From contig NZ_JACHYE010000015.1 in the NCBI RefSeq assembly GCF_014192645.1, positions 29,211-93,210 of the forward strand: 64,000 nucleotides of DNA. The letters run 5' to 3'. Under the pieces are notes generated by a model. The model searched no databases. It saw only the letters and a program-made list of their open reading frames with translations, and had not been told where the DNA came from. Of the stretch, positions 29,307 to 38,613 are shown piece after piece (position 1 is the first letter of the stretch; the number at the start of each line of letters is the position of its first letter). A program made the position numbers and the translations under genes. Source of the DNA: Herbaspirillum sp. Sphag64. Lineage in GTDB: Bacteria > Pseudomonadota > Gammaproteobacteria > Burkholderiales > Burkholderiaceae_D.

Positions 29307-29459
29307 GCCGGTATTGTACGCCCGCCGCTGACTACGGCTGTGTCGGCGGCACGACATGCGTTTTCCATGCTTGCAAATTTGAAATTCTTCGTTGGGTGAC
29401 AATCCGGTTTTTGCTCTAATGGCCCTCCGTCGCCTGTGCCCGCTACTGAAAGCTCTGTC

Positions 29460-30716
29460 ATGTCTCAATCGCCTTCTCTCGCGGCATCTTCGGATGCCGC
29501 ATCTGCCGTTGTTCATCCCCAACTTCCGCGTACTGGCGTAACCCGTATCCGTGATGATGCCCACGCCCTTGAAGCTGCGCGTGTACTCGCGACAGATCTG
29601 GCGCAAGAAGCGTCGGCGCGCGATCGTGAGCGTCGCTTGCCGTGGCCCGAACTGGAGCGCTATGTCCGCTCGGGTTTATGGGGGATTTCGGTACCGAGAG
29701 AATACGGCGGTGCAGGGGTGTCCAAAGTCACGCTGGCGGAGGTAACGGCGATCATTTCGGCGGCGGATGGCTCGATTGGTCAGATTCCACAAAACCACTT
29801 TTATGCCGTTGAGTTGATTCGCGTCAATGGCAGCGAAGCGCAAAAACGCTTCTATTTTGAGCGGGTGTTGCAGGGCGATCGTCTGGGCAATGCACTCGCT
29901 GAAATCGGCACCAAGAATTCCGCTGAACGCAAGACCCGTCTGAGTGCTGATGCCGAGGGTGGTTTCCGAATTAATGGCCGCAAGTTTTACGCGACCGGCG
30001 CGCTGTATGCCGATTGGGTACCGACCTCTGCCATTGATGATGGCGGTGTGCAGCAACTGGCACTGGTACCGCGCAACGCCGTTGGCCTGACCATCATTGA
30101 CGACTGGTCCGGGTTTGGTCAGCGTACTACGGGCAGTGGTTCAGCCATCTTTGACAATGTGCCTGTCCCGGCCGATGCCGTGCTCGGCTTTCAGGCTGCA
30201 TTTGACCGGCCGACTCAGGTTGGTCCGCTGGCGCAGCTGTTGCATGCCGCCATTGATCTGGGGTTGGCGCGTGCGGCCTATGAGGATCTGATTCGCTTTG
30301 TGAAGACACGCTCGCGCCCCTGGTTTGACAGCGGTGTCGAGCGGGCGTCAGACGATCCGCTGACATTGCGCGAAGTCGGTGATCTGACGATCCAGTTACA
30401 TGCGGCGGAGGCATTGCTGGAGCGTGCCGGACGCAAGGTCGATACCGCGACGCGTGAACAATCTGCAGAGAACGTTGCTGCGGCCTCGGTTGCAGTGGCT
30501 GAAGCGCGGGTACTGACCACGGACGTCGCATTGGCAGCCAGCACCAAACTGTTTGAGTTAGCCGGTACCCAGTCCACCCTGGCCGAGGGCAATCTTGACC
30601 GTCATTGGCGCAATGCCCGTACGCATACCCTGCATGATCCGGTGCGCTGGAAATATCACGTCATCGGCAACTACTATTTGAATGACAAGAACCCGCCACG
30701 TCACGGCGCGATCTGA
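29460..30716 (+). CDS. sfnB: SfnB-family sulfur-acquisition oxidoreductase
   Basis: Acyl-CoA-dehydrogenase-fold flavoprotein of about 418 residues. An in-frame GTG 24 bp upstream is an alternative start. SfnB-type proteins take part in using dimethyl sulfone and other organosulfur compounds when sulfate is short. Visible features are the N-terminal helical domain (PWPELERYVRSGLWGISVPREYGGAGVS), the middle beta-domain (GNALAEIGTKNSAERKTRL, INGRKFYATGALYADW, DDWSGFGQRTTGSGSAIFDNVPVP), and the C-terminal helices ending HTLHDPVRWKYHVIGNYYLN, characteristic of this subfamily. It heads a probable operon with a flavin monooxygenase 30 bp downstream and a NlpA/MetQ-type binding protein. Confidence 0.92.
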   Translation: MSQSPSLAASSDAASAVVHPQLPRTGVTRIRDDAHALEAARVLATDLAQEASARDRERRLPWPELERYVRSGLWGISVPREYGGAGVSKVTLAEVTAIISAADGSIGQIPQNHFYAVELIRVNGSEAQKRFYFERVLQGDRLGNALAEIGTKNSAERKTRLSADAEGGFRINGRKFYATGALYADWVPTSAIDDGGVQQLALVPRNAVGLTIIDDWSGFGQRTTGSGSAIFDNVPVPADAVLGFQAAFDRPTQVGPLAQLLHAAIDLGLARAAYEDLIRFVKTRSRPWFDSGVERASDDPLTLREVGDLTIQLHAAEALLERAGRKVDTATREQSAENVAAASVAVAEARVLTTDVALAASTKLFELAGTQSTLAEGNLDRHWRNARTHTLHDPVRWKYHVIGNYYLNDKNPPRHGAI

Positions 30717-30746
30717 TTCCGACCAACCGATCATGGATGTCGCAGC

Positions 30747-32147
30747 ATGAGTCAATCCGGCAAAAAAGAAATTCGTCTCAACGCCTTCAATATGAATTGC
30801 GTGAGCCACATCAATCACGGTTTGTGGACGCATCCTCGTGATCGTTCGCAAGACTATACCGATGTCAATTACTGGACCGATCTTGCCAAGCTGCTTGAGC
30901 GTGGCAAATTCGACGGACTGTTTCTGGCGGATATCGTCGGTGTCTATGATGTCTATCAGAACGCGGTCGACCTGACCTTGCGCGAGACCATACAGCTGCC
31001 GGTCAATGATCCGCTGCTGCTGGTCTCGGCGATGGGACATGTGACGGAACATCTGGGCTTCGGCGTCACGGTCAACCTTACCTACGAGGCCCCGTTCCTG
31101 TTTGCACGCCGTATGTCCACCCTTGATCACCTGACCAAGGGTCGCATTGGCTGGAATATCGTTACCGGTTACCTCGACAGTGCTGCCCGTGCCATGGGTT
31201 TGTCCGAGCAGATCGCGCACGATGAGCGTTATGATCGCGCCGATGAGTTCCTGGAAGTGGTCTATAAACTCTGGGAAGGCAGTTGGGAAGAGCAGGCTGT
31301 ACTACGTGACCGCGCACGTCGCATTTATGCGCAGCCGGACAAGGTGCATACCATTTCCCATCACGGGAAGTATTACGACGTCGACGGAATTCACCTGAGC
31401 GAGCCGTCCCGTCAGCGCACGCCGGTCTTGTATCAGGCCGGTTCGTCCGGCCGCGGTCAGCAGTTCGCCGCCCGTCATGCCGAGTGCATCTTCATTTCCG
31501 GACAAACCCGTGAGGCGGTGCGCAAGCTGGTGATCGGTGTGCGTGAAGGTGTGGTGCGTGAAGGCCGTCATCCTGACGATATCAAGGTCTTCATGGGCAT
31601 CACCGTGATTGTGGCGCCCACCACCAAAGAGGCGCAGGAAAAGTATCAGGAGTACAAACGCTACGCCAGCCCTGAAGCCGGCCTGGCGCATTTCTCCAGT
31701 GGTACCGGGATCGATTTTTCCAAGTACGAACTCGATGAGCCGATCCGCCAGGTGAAGACCAACTCGATTGAGTCGCTGGTCAAGACTGTTACCAATCCCG
31801 AACTGAACTGGACCAAGCGCAAGTTGCTGCGGCAGCTGGAGCTGGGTGGACGTTACCTCACCATCGTCGGCTCGCCTCAGGAAGTTGCCGACGAACTCGA
31901 GGGATGGATCCGCGAGACCGATATTGATGGCTTCAATCTGACCCGCACGGTCACACCGGAAAGTTATGAGGATTTCATCGATCTGGTGATCCCAGAGCTG
32001 CAAACCCGTGGCTCCTACAAGCACGACTATGCACCGGGCTCGCTACGTGAAAAGCTGTTTCATGGTGATGCCTACCTGCCATCCCGGCATATCGGCGCCA
32101 CGTATCGCACAGTCAGCTCAGTCGACCAAAATCGACGCCATGCCTGA
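30747..32147 (+). CDS. FMN-dependent monooxygenase, NtaA/SnaA/DszA family
   Basis: Bacterial-luciferase-like monooxygenase of 466 residues, using reduced flavin from a separate reductase. Family landmarks: NCVSHINHGLWTHPRDRSQDYTD near the start, ERGKFDGLFLADIVGVYDVY, RMSTLDHLTKGRIGWNIVTGYLDSAARAMGL, and YQAGSSGRGQQFAARHAE. Relatives oxidise nitrilotriacetate, pristinamycin precursors and dibenzothiophene sulfone, and many are part of organosulfur scavenging. Its place between sfnB and a binding protein favours a sulfur substrate (sulfone or sulfonate), but the exact compound cannot be read. No flavin reductase gene is in the window. Confidence 0.93.
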   Translation: MSQSGKKEIRLNAFNMNCVSHINHGLWTHPRDRSQDYTDVNYWTDLAKLLERGKFDGLFLADIVGVYDVYQNAVDLTLRETIQLPVNDPLLLVSAMGHVTEHLGFGVTVNLTYEAPFLFARRMSTLDHLTKGRIGWNIVTGYLDSAARAMGLSEQIAHDERYDRADEFLEVVYKLWEGSWEEQAVLRDRARRIYAQPDKVHTISHHGKYYDVDGIHLSEPSRQRTPVLYQAGSSGRGQQFAARHAECIFISGQTREAVRKLVIGVREGVVREGRHPDDIKVFMGITVIVAPTTKEAQEKYQEYKRYASPEAGLAHFSSGTGIDFSKYELDEPIRQVKTNSIESLVKTVTNPELNWTKRKLLRQLELGGRYLTIVGSPQEVADELEGWIRETDIDGFNLTRTVTPESYEDFIDLVIPELQTRGSYKHDYAPGSLREKLFHGDAYLPSRHIGATYRTVSSVDQNRRHA

Positions 32148-32213
32148 TTCCGGGGCTGGATGTGAACCCAGCCGCAGGTGTCCAAACGATTATTTGAGGT
32201 ATCAAGTCAAGCT

Positions 32214-33047
32214 ATGAAATCAATTCTCCATCGTATGTTGCACAGAGTTGCCATGAGCTTGCTGCTCACTAGCCTGCTGAGCAGCGTGACATTGACTGCG
32301 ACAGCGGCGGATAAAGTACTTAAGGTCGGTGTGACCAGTGGCCCGCATGCCGAGGTGTTTGAAGTAGTGAAAACGATCTTCGAGCGCAACAACCCTGGCT
32401 ACAAAATCAAGATCATCGAGTTTAACGACTATATTCAACCGGATGCTGCACTCGATGCTGGTGAGCTTGACGCCAACAGCTATCAACATCGCCCGTTCCT
32501 GAATGCGCAGATCAAGGCGCGCGGCTATAAGCTGTTCGGCACCGGCAAGACGTTCATTGGGCCTATTGCCATCTATTCAAAGAAATTTCACCAGCTGGCA
32601 GACCTGCCCATCGCTGCCAAGATCGGGATCCCCAACGATCCTGCCAATGAAAGTCGGGTTCTGCTGTTGTTGCAAAAACATGGCGTTATTAAGTTGCGTG
32701 CCGGTATTGACCCGCTCACTGGCGTCAATGCAACGCCGATCGACATCGTCGAGAATCCCCGCAAGCTCAGATTGATCGAAATTGATGCTGCTCAACTACC
32801 GCGCACGCTCGATGATCTGGATGCGTCTGCCGTGAATGCTGACTATGCGGTCAAGGCTGGACTCAACCCACAACGCGATAGCTTGGTGGTCGAAGACGGT
32901 GCCAGCCCTTATGCCTGCCTGATTGCGGTACGTGAGAAAGACAAGGACCAGGTCTGGCTGCCACGATTAGTACAAGCCTATCAGTCAGACGAAGTGCGCA
33001 AATATATTCAGAGCACCTTCAATGGGGCCGTTCTTGCCGGTTGGTAA
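32214..33047 (+). CDS. NlpA/MetQ-family substrate-binding protein
   Basis: Periplasmic binding protein of about 277 residues; the start is the Met of MKSILHRMLHRVAMSLLL, 66 bp after the monooxygenase. The signal peptide ends TLTATAA before DKVLKVGV, with no Cys at the cleavage site, so unlike E. coli MetQ it is not a lipoprotein. Family motifs: GVTSGPHAEVFEVVK, EFNDYIQPDAALDAGELDANSYQH, IGIPNDPANESRVLLLLQKHGVIKL, NADYAVKAGLNPQRDSLVVED. MetQ itself serves methionine uptake by MetNI. No permease or ATPase gene is adjacent, so it may share a transporter encoded elsewhere. Its neighbours suggest a sulfur compound as ligand. A Rho-independent terminator follows. Confidence 0.88.
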   Translation: MKSILHRMLHRVAMSLLLTSLLSSVTLTATAADKVLKVGVTSGPHAEVFEVVKTIFERNNPGYKIKIIEFNDYIQPDAALDAGELDANSYQHRPFLNAQIKARGYKLFGTGKTFIGPIAIYSKKFHQLADLPIAAKIGIPNDPANESRVLLLLQKHGVIKLRAGIDPLTGVNATPIDIVENPRKLRLIEIDAAQLPRTLDDLDASAVNADYAVKAGLNPQRDSLVVEDGASPYACLIAVREKDKDQVWLPRLVQAYQSDEVRKYIQSTFNGAVLAGW

Positions 33048-33139
33048 GCCATGCATGCTGCTTTGATGGTTTGATCCCGTCATTGTCAGTTATTTGATGC
33101 AGATGCCTGCTGATACTTGATGTTGTCCTTTTTTGGCAG

Positions 33140-33178
33140 CAGCTATCCCTGATCTACGATCGCGGATAGCTGTTTTTC
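33140..33178 (+). terminator. Rho-independent terminator after the binding-protein gene
   Basis: Inverted repeat CAGCTATCC (33140-33148) / GGATAGCTG (33164-33172) followed by TTTTT. It ends the sfnB-monooxygenase-binding protein transcript. Confidence 0.85.
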
Positions 33179-33408
33179 CATTGTCAAGTGTCGTGCATTG
33201 GACAGATGCCTTTGCACAACGTCTTCTCCCCGCATAAAATTTTTACGATACAGTACGCGCTCAGAAATAAAAACAAACTAGCTTTTCAGCTATATGTTTC
33301 CTGACAATTCCTGAGAAGCAGGATGAAAGCCACCAGTTTTGTGGGGGTGGTAGACGTAAAAAAAGTCTCGTTTTTCGTAAATGAGACATAAATTGAAGCG
33401 GGAAAACA
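33179..33408 (+). promoter_or_regulatory. AT-rich leader of kup with a hairpin near the start codon
   Basis: Together with the terminator this fills the 361-bp gap before kup. The only structure I find is GTCTCGTTT-(TTCGT)-AAATGAGAC at 33365-33387: a 9-bp stem with one G-T pair, ending 21 bp before the ATG. It could affect kup translation. No known potassium or c-di-AMP riboswitch was recognised. Confidence 0.4.
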
Positions 33409-35310
33409 ATGAGTTCAACAGTGGTCAGACCAAGCGATTCCTTCCGGTCGAAGAAATTTCACATCATCACGCTCGCAGCACTCGGTATCGTTTTTGGCGA
33501 TATTGGCACCAGTCCCTTGTATGCGCTGAAGGAGTGTTTCAGTAACGACCACGGCGTGCCATATTCTCCAGAGTCGGTACTGGGCATTATTTCCATGCTG
33601 TTCTGGGCGATCACGATTGTGGTGTCGTTGAAGTACGTGTTGTTCGTCATGCGTGCCGACAATAATGGTGAGGGTGGTGTGCTGGCATTGATGGCGCTGA
33701 CCTTGCGCACGGCAGTAGCCGGTTCGCGGCGGGCCAAATGGCTGATGATGCTGGGCGTTTTTGGCGCCTGCATGTTCTATGGCGACGTGGTGATTACGCC
33801 TGCCATTTCGGTGTTGTCGGCGGTTGAGGGGCTCGATATCGCTATCCCTGGCACCTCGCATTACGTGATTCCGCTGACACTGGTGATCTTGATCGGCCTG
33901 TTCCTGATCCAGCGCCACGGTACTAATCTGGTCGGCAAGCTGTTTGGACCAGTGATGTTCATCTGGTTCATTTCACTGGCATTGCTTGGCCTGTTCAACA
34001 TCGTCAAGGCACCCGGCGTGCTGGTGGCGATCAATCCCATGTATGCGGTGCAATTCATGGTGCACCATGAAATACAGGCGTTTATCGTGCTGGGTTCGGT
34101 TGTGCTGGTTTTGACCGGAGCTGAAGCCCTCTATGCTGACATGGGACACTTTGGCATTCGTCCAATCCGGTATGCGTGGCTCTATACGGTCATGCCCAGC
34201 CTGATGATCAATTACTTCGGTCAGGGTGCCAACCTGCTGGCCCACCCCAGCGCGGTCAGCAATCCGTTTTACCTGATGGTGCCGCAACCGCTGATGGTAC
34301 CGATGGTGGTATTGGCGACCATGGCCACCGTGATTGCCTCGCAGGCGGTGATTTCTGGCGCGTTCTCGCTGACCAGTCAGGCCATCTTGCTGGGGTTCGT
34401 TCCACGTATGCGCATTTTGCATACCTCAGCCGATGAGCGTGGTCAGATTTATATTCCACTGATCAACTGGATGTTATTGGTGCTGGTGGTCGCGGTGGTG
34501 TTGAAATTCAAGAAGTCGGATGATCTGGCCGCTGCCTATGGCGTGGCGGTGACGACCACCATGCTGATCACCACGGTGCTGGCGGCAGTCGTCATGCGCA
34601 TCGAGTGGCGCTGGCATCCGGCCTTGGTGACCTTGTTGATCAGTGCCTTGTTTGTGGTCGATTTTGCATTTTTCTCGGCGAACCTGCTCAAGATCGCCGA
34701 TGGTGGATGGTTCCCGTTACTGCTCGGCGGCATTGCCTTCTTTGTCCTGATGACCTGGTATTCGGGACGCATGGCGTTGCGCTCACGGGTCAAGGATGAC
34801 GGCATTCCACTGGAGCCCTTTGTGGCCAGCCTGCTCGCGCATCCACCGCATCGGGTAGGTGGCACGGCAGTATTCATGACTGGCAACGTCAATACCGTGC
34901 CGGTCGCACTGCTGCATAACCTGAAGCACAACCGCATTCTGCACGAGCGCGTGTTCTTCCTGAAGATCAGTATCTGGGACGTCCCCTACGTGGCCGACCA
35001 GGAACGTCTGACCTTGAAGGATCTGGGTGGCAATATTCATTTGTTGCGTGCGGCATTCGGCTTCAAGGAAGCGCCCGAAGTGACCAAGGTGCTGTCACTG
35101 GCAGAGGCGCAGTTCGGCTTGCACTTTGATCTGATGGATACCTCGTTCTTCCTGGCGCGGGACACGGTTGTGCCGACCAAGTTGCGTGGCATGTCGCATT
35201 TGCGCGAGCAGCTGTTCGCCTGGATGTATCAGAATGGCGCCAAGACGTCGGACTTCTTCCACATTCCAGCCAACCGTGTCGTGGAACTGGGTACCAAGGT
35301 AGAAATTTGA
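33409..35310 (+). CDS. kup: Low-affinity potassium uptake protein Kup
   Basis: Constitutive K+/H+ symporter of the KUP/HAK/KT family, 633 residues (E. coli Kup 622). The N-terminal signature is [20 protein letters not shown], followed by twelve predicted membrane helices ([69 protein letters not shown]). A cytoplasmic C-terminal domain contains [36 protein letters not shown] precedes the ATG. The gene stands alone and converges on an EamA transporter. It mainly works at low pH or under hyperosmotic conditions in E. coli. Confidence 0.97.
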   Translation: MSSTVVRPSDSFRSKKFHIITLAALGIVFGDIGTSPLYALKECFSNDHGVPYSPESVLGIISMLFWAITIVVSLKYVLFVMRADNNGEGGVLALMALTLRTAVAGSRRAKWLMMLGVFGACMFYGDVVITPAISVLSAVEGLDIAIPGTSHYVIPLTLVILIGLFLIQRHGTNLVGKLFGPVMFIWFISLALLGLFNIVKAPGVLVAINPMYAVQFMVHHEIQAFIVLGSVVLVLTGAEALYADMGHFGIRPIRYAWLYTVMPSLMINYFGQGANLLAHPSAVSNPFYLMVPQPLMVPMVVLATMATVIASQAVISGAFSLTSQAILLGFVPRMRILHTSADERGQIYIPLINWMLLVLVVAVVLKFKKSDDLAAAYGVAVTTTMLITTVLAAVVMRIEWRWHPALVTLLISALFVVDFAFFSANLLKIADGGWFPLLLGGIAFFVLMTWYSGRMALRSRVKDDGIPLEPFVASLLAHPPHRVGGTAVFMTGNVNTVPVALLHNLKHNRILHERVFFLKISIWDVPYVADQERLTLKDLGGNIHLLRAAFGFKEAPEVTKVLSLAEAQFGLHFDLMDTSFFLARDTVVPTKLRGMSHLREQLFAWMYQNGAKTSDFFHIPANRVVELGTKVEI

Positions 35311-35337
35311 GTTACTGAATTGCTTGGCAAACCGGCG

Positions 35338-36174
35338 TTATCGTTGCATCCCCAGCACGATGGCGCCGGTAGCGATCAGTAGAGCAGCAACGATGCGCCG
35401 CTGTGTCAGCTTTTCCCCGAGGAACAGGCTGCCGATCACGGCGGCAAACAGAACCGAGGTCTCGCGCAATGCAGAGACGGTCCCCATCGGGGCCAATGTT
35501 ACGGCCCAGATCACAATCCCATAGGCCAATAATGACATCACCCCACCCGCCAGACTGATCCAGTTCTGGCGGGCCTGCGGTAGCACTGGCCAGCGGCGTT
35601 GCTGCCACATGACGATCAATGCCAGCGGCGCGCTGTCGAGCACAAACAGCCAGCCAGAATAGGCTAATGCATTGCCCGACGCGCGGGCACCGATGCCGTC
35701 GGTCACGGTATAGGCGGCGATGAAGGCTCCGGTGGTGAAGGCCGCAATCGGTCCTGACAGGTTATGGCGGTCCTTGATCTGCGCCAGACTGATGATCCCG
35801 AGTGAGACCAGACCAACCCCAATCCAGGTGGCACCTCCCATTTTTTCACCGACCAGCAGCGCTGCGCCGATTGCGACCAGCAACGGTGAGGAGCCGCGTG
35901 CAATGGGATAAGACTGGCTGAAATCGCCGATGCGATAGGCGCGGATCAGGAACAGGTTGTAGCCTGTGTGCAGTGCGCCGGAGAGGAGTATGTATGGCCA
36001 CGCAGCAGTGTGCGGAAGGGGTGTCAGCAGGATCAATGGCAGTGCGCCAAGTCCGGCCCCGATGGTCATGATGGCCAGTGAGCTGAGTCGATCTCCGCTG
36101 CTTTTGAGCAGGGCGTTCCAAGAGGCATGCAGCAGTGCGGCGAGCAAGACCAAAGCAACCACGCCGGGATTCAT
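35338..36174 (-). CDS. EamA/DMT-superfamily transporter
   Basis: Inner-membrane carrier of 278 residues with ten predicted helices in two EamA repeats; repeat ends are marked by PIARGSSPLLVAIGAALLVGEKMGG and LRETSVLFAAVIGSLFLGEKLTQRR. The start MNPGVVALVLLAALLHASWNALLKSS is the typical first helix of the subfamily. Members export amino acids or other metabolites or drugs; the substrate is unknown. It converges on kup with 27 bp between stops and appears monocistronic. Confidence 0.9.
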   Translation of the reverse strand: MNPGVVALVLLAALLHASWNALLKSSGDRLSSLAIMTIGAGLGALPLILLTPLPHTAAWPYILLSGALHTGYNLFLIRAYRIGDFSQSYPIARGSSPLLVAIGAALLVGEKMGGATWIGVGLVSLGIISLAQIKDRHNLSGPIAAFTTGAFIAAYTVTDGIGARASGNALAYSGWLFVLDSAPLALIVMWQQRRWPVLPQARQNWISLAGGVMSLLAYGIVIWAVTLAPMGTVSALRETSVLFAAVIGSLFLGEKLTQRRIVAALLIATGAIVLGMQR

Positions 36175-36307
36175 GAGCGGGATCCTGATAACGGTTTCAT
36201 GGTGGCGAGCATTGCGACAGCGGGGCGGCGCGTAAAAAAGCCCTCATCATACGCGCTGATCCAGACTTGATGTTGGCTTGTTCTGCGCTGACCTGCTGCG
36301 TCAGGGT

Positions 36308-37045
36308 TCAGGCTATGGATGGCTGATGAGGCAACGCTACGGCACAACGCCAGAGCTGGTGTCCTGAGGCCAGATATTTTCGTTCAAAAGGTGTCATTGG
36401 CGCGTCTGGCAGATAAGCCTCACAGCTTGCCCCTGCAGCCAGTTGGTTCAGTGCGGTCGCGAATTCTTCAACGTAAATCTGCCAGTTGCTGCGACATTCG
36501 ATATGTCCACCCAGCGCCACGATGGTGGGGAATACCGCGTGACCGTGCCAGCGTCGCGCCAGATGCCCGATCTTCGGCCAGGGATTGGGATAGAGCAGGT
36601 ACTGGCGGGCCGGAAAAATCCCCGCATCCAGTAACAGGCGCCAGTAATCAACCAGATCGGCGCGCACAAAGCAGAGGTTGTCAGGTTCCGGACCATCCCA
36701 CGCCTGTCGGTCAGTATTACGTGCCAGGCGGTCTTCAGACTGGTCGATGCCGATCACAAAATGATCTGGATACTGTGCTGCCAGGTGCAATGTCGACAAG
36801 CCAACACCGCAGCCAGTGTCCAGGATCAACGGTTGTGATCCGGCGGTACGCCAGACCCCGATACTCTGGTCAAAGGCTCCCTGGTTATAGGCAGTCACCG
36901 GCTTGCGGAATGGATGGCGGGCATGTCTGGCAACCAGGCTTGAGAGCTGGCTATGGATGCCGGTCTGGCTGCTGGAGATGGCGGACGAATTCAATTTGCA
37001 GGGATGGTGTAGCGTAGGGGGTCTGCTGGGGAGGTGACGCTGCAT
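36308..37045 (-). CDS. TrmB-like SAM-dependent methyltransferase
   Basis: Resembles tRNA (guanine-N7)-methyltransferase TrmB: SAM motif LILDTGCGVGLSTLHLA, FVIGIDQSEDRL, the region LLYPNPWPKIGHLARRWH, and the C-terminal TPFERKYLASGHQLWRCAV. It is not a typical TrmB: the conserved (F)PDPW is NPW here, and the TDW near ALGGHIECRSNW has lost its Asp. It also carries about 60 N-terminal residues without recognisable domain. Starts at Met10 of the longest frame (246 residues); an upstream Met at 37072 is possible. Likely a paralogue with another RNA or small-molecule substrate, or a divergent TrmB. It lies between the EamA gene and DUF3567 on the same strand. Confidence 0.75.
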   Translation of the reverse strand: MQRHLPSRPPTLHHPCKLNSSAISSSQTGIHSQLSSLVARHARHPFRKPVTAYNQGAFDQSIGVWRTAGSQPLILDTGCGVGLSTLHLAAQYPDHFVIGIDQSEDRLARNTDRQAWDGPEPDNLCFVRADLVDYWRLLLDAGIFPARQYLLYPNPWPKIGHLARRWHGHAVFPTIVALGGHIECRSNWQIYVEEFATALNQLAAGASCEAYLPDAPMTPFERKYLASGHQLWRCAVALPHQPSIA

Positions 37046-37080
37046 GCCGTGCCATGGTCCATGGCGCGGCATGCAAGACT

Positions 37081-37338
37081 TTAGTGCAAGGTCATCGGTT
37101 GGCGCATCAAAATATCATAACTGCTGAGGAATGAGTCAATGTCTTCCATGGAAGGCTCGGTGGCAATCAGATCCTGCACGTTCTTGCGAAACATTTCGGC
37201 AGCCGGACCGTCAATGTAGATTTCGCGCTTGCCGGATTTGTCCATGATTTCGTAGCCACCGAAGTGCAAGGCTTCGTGATCGCGGTCGGCCCCGAACTCA
37301 ACGACGCTGTATTGCTCACTGTTGTAGATCAGATTCAT
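37081..37338 (-). CDS. DUF3567-family small protein
   Basis: 85 residues, start preceded by AAAGGAG. The sequence MNLIYNSEQYSVVEFGADRD followed by ALHFGGYEIMDKSGKREIYI matches DUF3567, a small cytoplasmic family restricted to betaproteobacteria, often with a BTH_I0359-like annotation. No function is known. It precedes the TrmB-like gene on the same strand by about 35 bp, so the two may be co-transcribed. Confidence 0.85.
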   Translation of the reverse strand: MNLIYNSEQYSVVEFGADRDHEALHFGGYEIMDKSGKREIYIDGPAAEMFRKNVQDLIATEPSMEDIDSFLSSYDILMRQPMTLH

Positions 37339-37615
37339 CGTGGCTCCTTTAGCAAATAGTCAGACTTTGTGCAGGAAATGGCGTCAGGTAACCATATTTC
37401 AAGGGCCTTCATCGACCCTTGATTTGTTTACGGCAGAGTCCGCAATAACTTTTGCGGTCTTCACAACATAGAGTGAAAGAGTGGAGTCGGGGAGCGAAGG
37501 TCAGAAATGCGAGCAATGACATTGTCAACGGGCAACTCAGGCGCGGCTGAGATACCAGGCTAGCCCAAGGCAGCGATCTGAATGATCGCCACCCCGGATG
37601 AGCGGTAGAGAAACT

Positions 37616-38353
37616 TCAAAGGCCTTTTTTCGCCAGCTTGCCAGGTTCGACACCCAATTGTTTGAGCTTGCGATACAAGTGGGTGCGCTCCAGTCCGGTG
37701 CGTTCGGCAACGCGTGTCATGCTGCCGTTTTCACGGACCAGATGGTATTCAAAGTAGGCACGTTCGAATGCATCCCGGGCTTCGCGCAACGGCAGATCAA
37801 ACGAGATATTGGAAGCATTATCGGCAATAGGTGCGTAGGCTGGTGCCAATGCCGCACCGTGTCCATGATGTGCGACATCGCCATTGGCGGCTGAAGTATA
37901 GGCCGACACACTGGCAGCATGATGTTCGTTGGTGTCGGCTGTCGTGACAACATTGGGGCGGATGTAGGAGGGCGCACGGACCGGCTCCCTGCTGTGTGAC
38001 AGACCTTGCTGGACAGCTTTGAGCAGCTTTTGCAAGGCAATCGGCTTTTCCAGGAAATTGAGCGCGCCGATCCGTGTTGCTTCGACCGCGGTGTCAATTG
38101 TCGCATGTCCTGACATCATGATGACTGGCATGCTTAGCAAGCCATCCCGCTGCCATTCCTTGAGCAGTGTTACTCCATCTGTATCTGGCATCCAGATATC
38201 CAGCAACACCAGATCAGGAACACTGCCTAGACGCAGTTCTCTTGCCTGCTGCGCGTTTTCTGCGGTGGATACGACATGCCCTTCATCGCCCAAAATTTCT
38301 GAGAGCAATTCGCGGATACCCATTTCGTCGTCGACGACAAGGATGTTAGCCAT
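37616..38353 (-). CDS. ntrX: NtrX-type response regulator lacking the AAA+ domain
   Basis: 245 residues: receiver domain (MANILVVDDEMGIRELLSEI, Asp52 in LVLLDIWMPDTDG, Lys in ALNFLEKPI), then an 80-residue His/Ala-rich linker. The Fis-type helix-turn-helix ends the protein (AFERAYFEYHLVRENGSMTRVAERTGLERTHLYRKLKQLGVEP). Classical NtrX and NtrC have a sigma-54-activating AAA+ domain of about 230 residues between these parts; it is absent here with no trace of frameshift. The protein can bind DNA but should not drive sigma-54 open-complex formation. It follows its kinase NtrY on the same strand with a 260-bp gap. The pair is linked to nitrogen or redox regulation in relatives. Confidence 0.85.
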   Translation of the reverse strand: MANILVVDDEMGIRELLSEILGDEGHVVSTAENAQQARELRLGSVPDLVLLDIWMPDTDGVTLLKEWQRDGLLSMPVIMMSGHATIDTAVEATRIGALNFLEKPIALQKLLKAVQQGLSHSREPVRAPSYIRPNVVTTADTNEHHAASVSAYTSAANGDVAHHGHGAALAPAYAPIADNASNISFDLPLREARDAFERAYFEYHLVRENGSMTRVAERTGLERTHLYRKLKQLGVEPGKLAKKGL

Positions 38354-38613
38354 GTGCCTGCTTTCCTCATTAACTATTTTTGAGATATTTTATGCAACTG
38401 GCAAAATCAATGTTGTGCGCTCACAAAATCAATGTTGCCAGCCATATCGGCAAAGACGCTACCTATAGTACAGCACGTAATGACCACCCCCCGGCTGGCG
38501 CTTTGCAGACATGTCGTTTTCCAAAAAATAAACGAACCACGCAAAATTTTATGTCACAACCATACTAAACGACCGTGCCTCCATCAACGGCAGCGGCGCT
38601 AAAATCTTAATGC

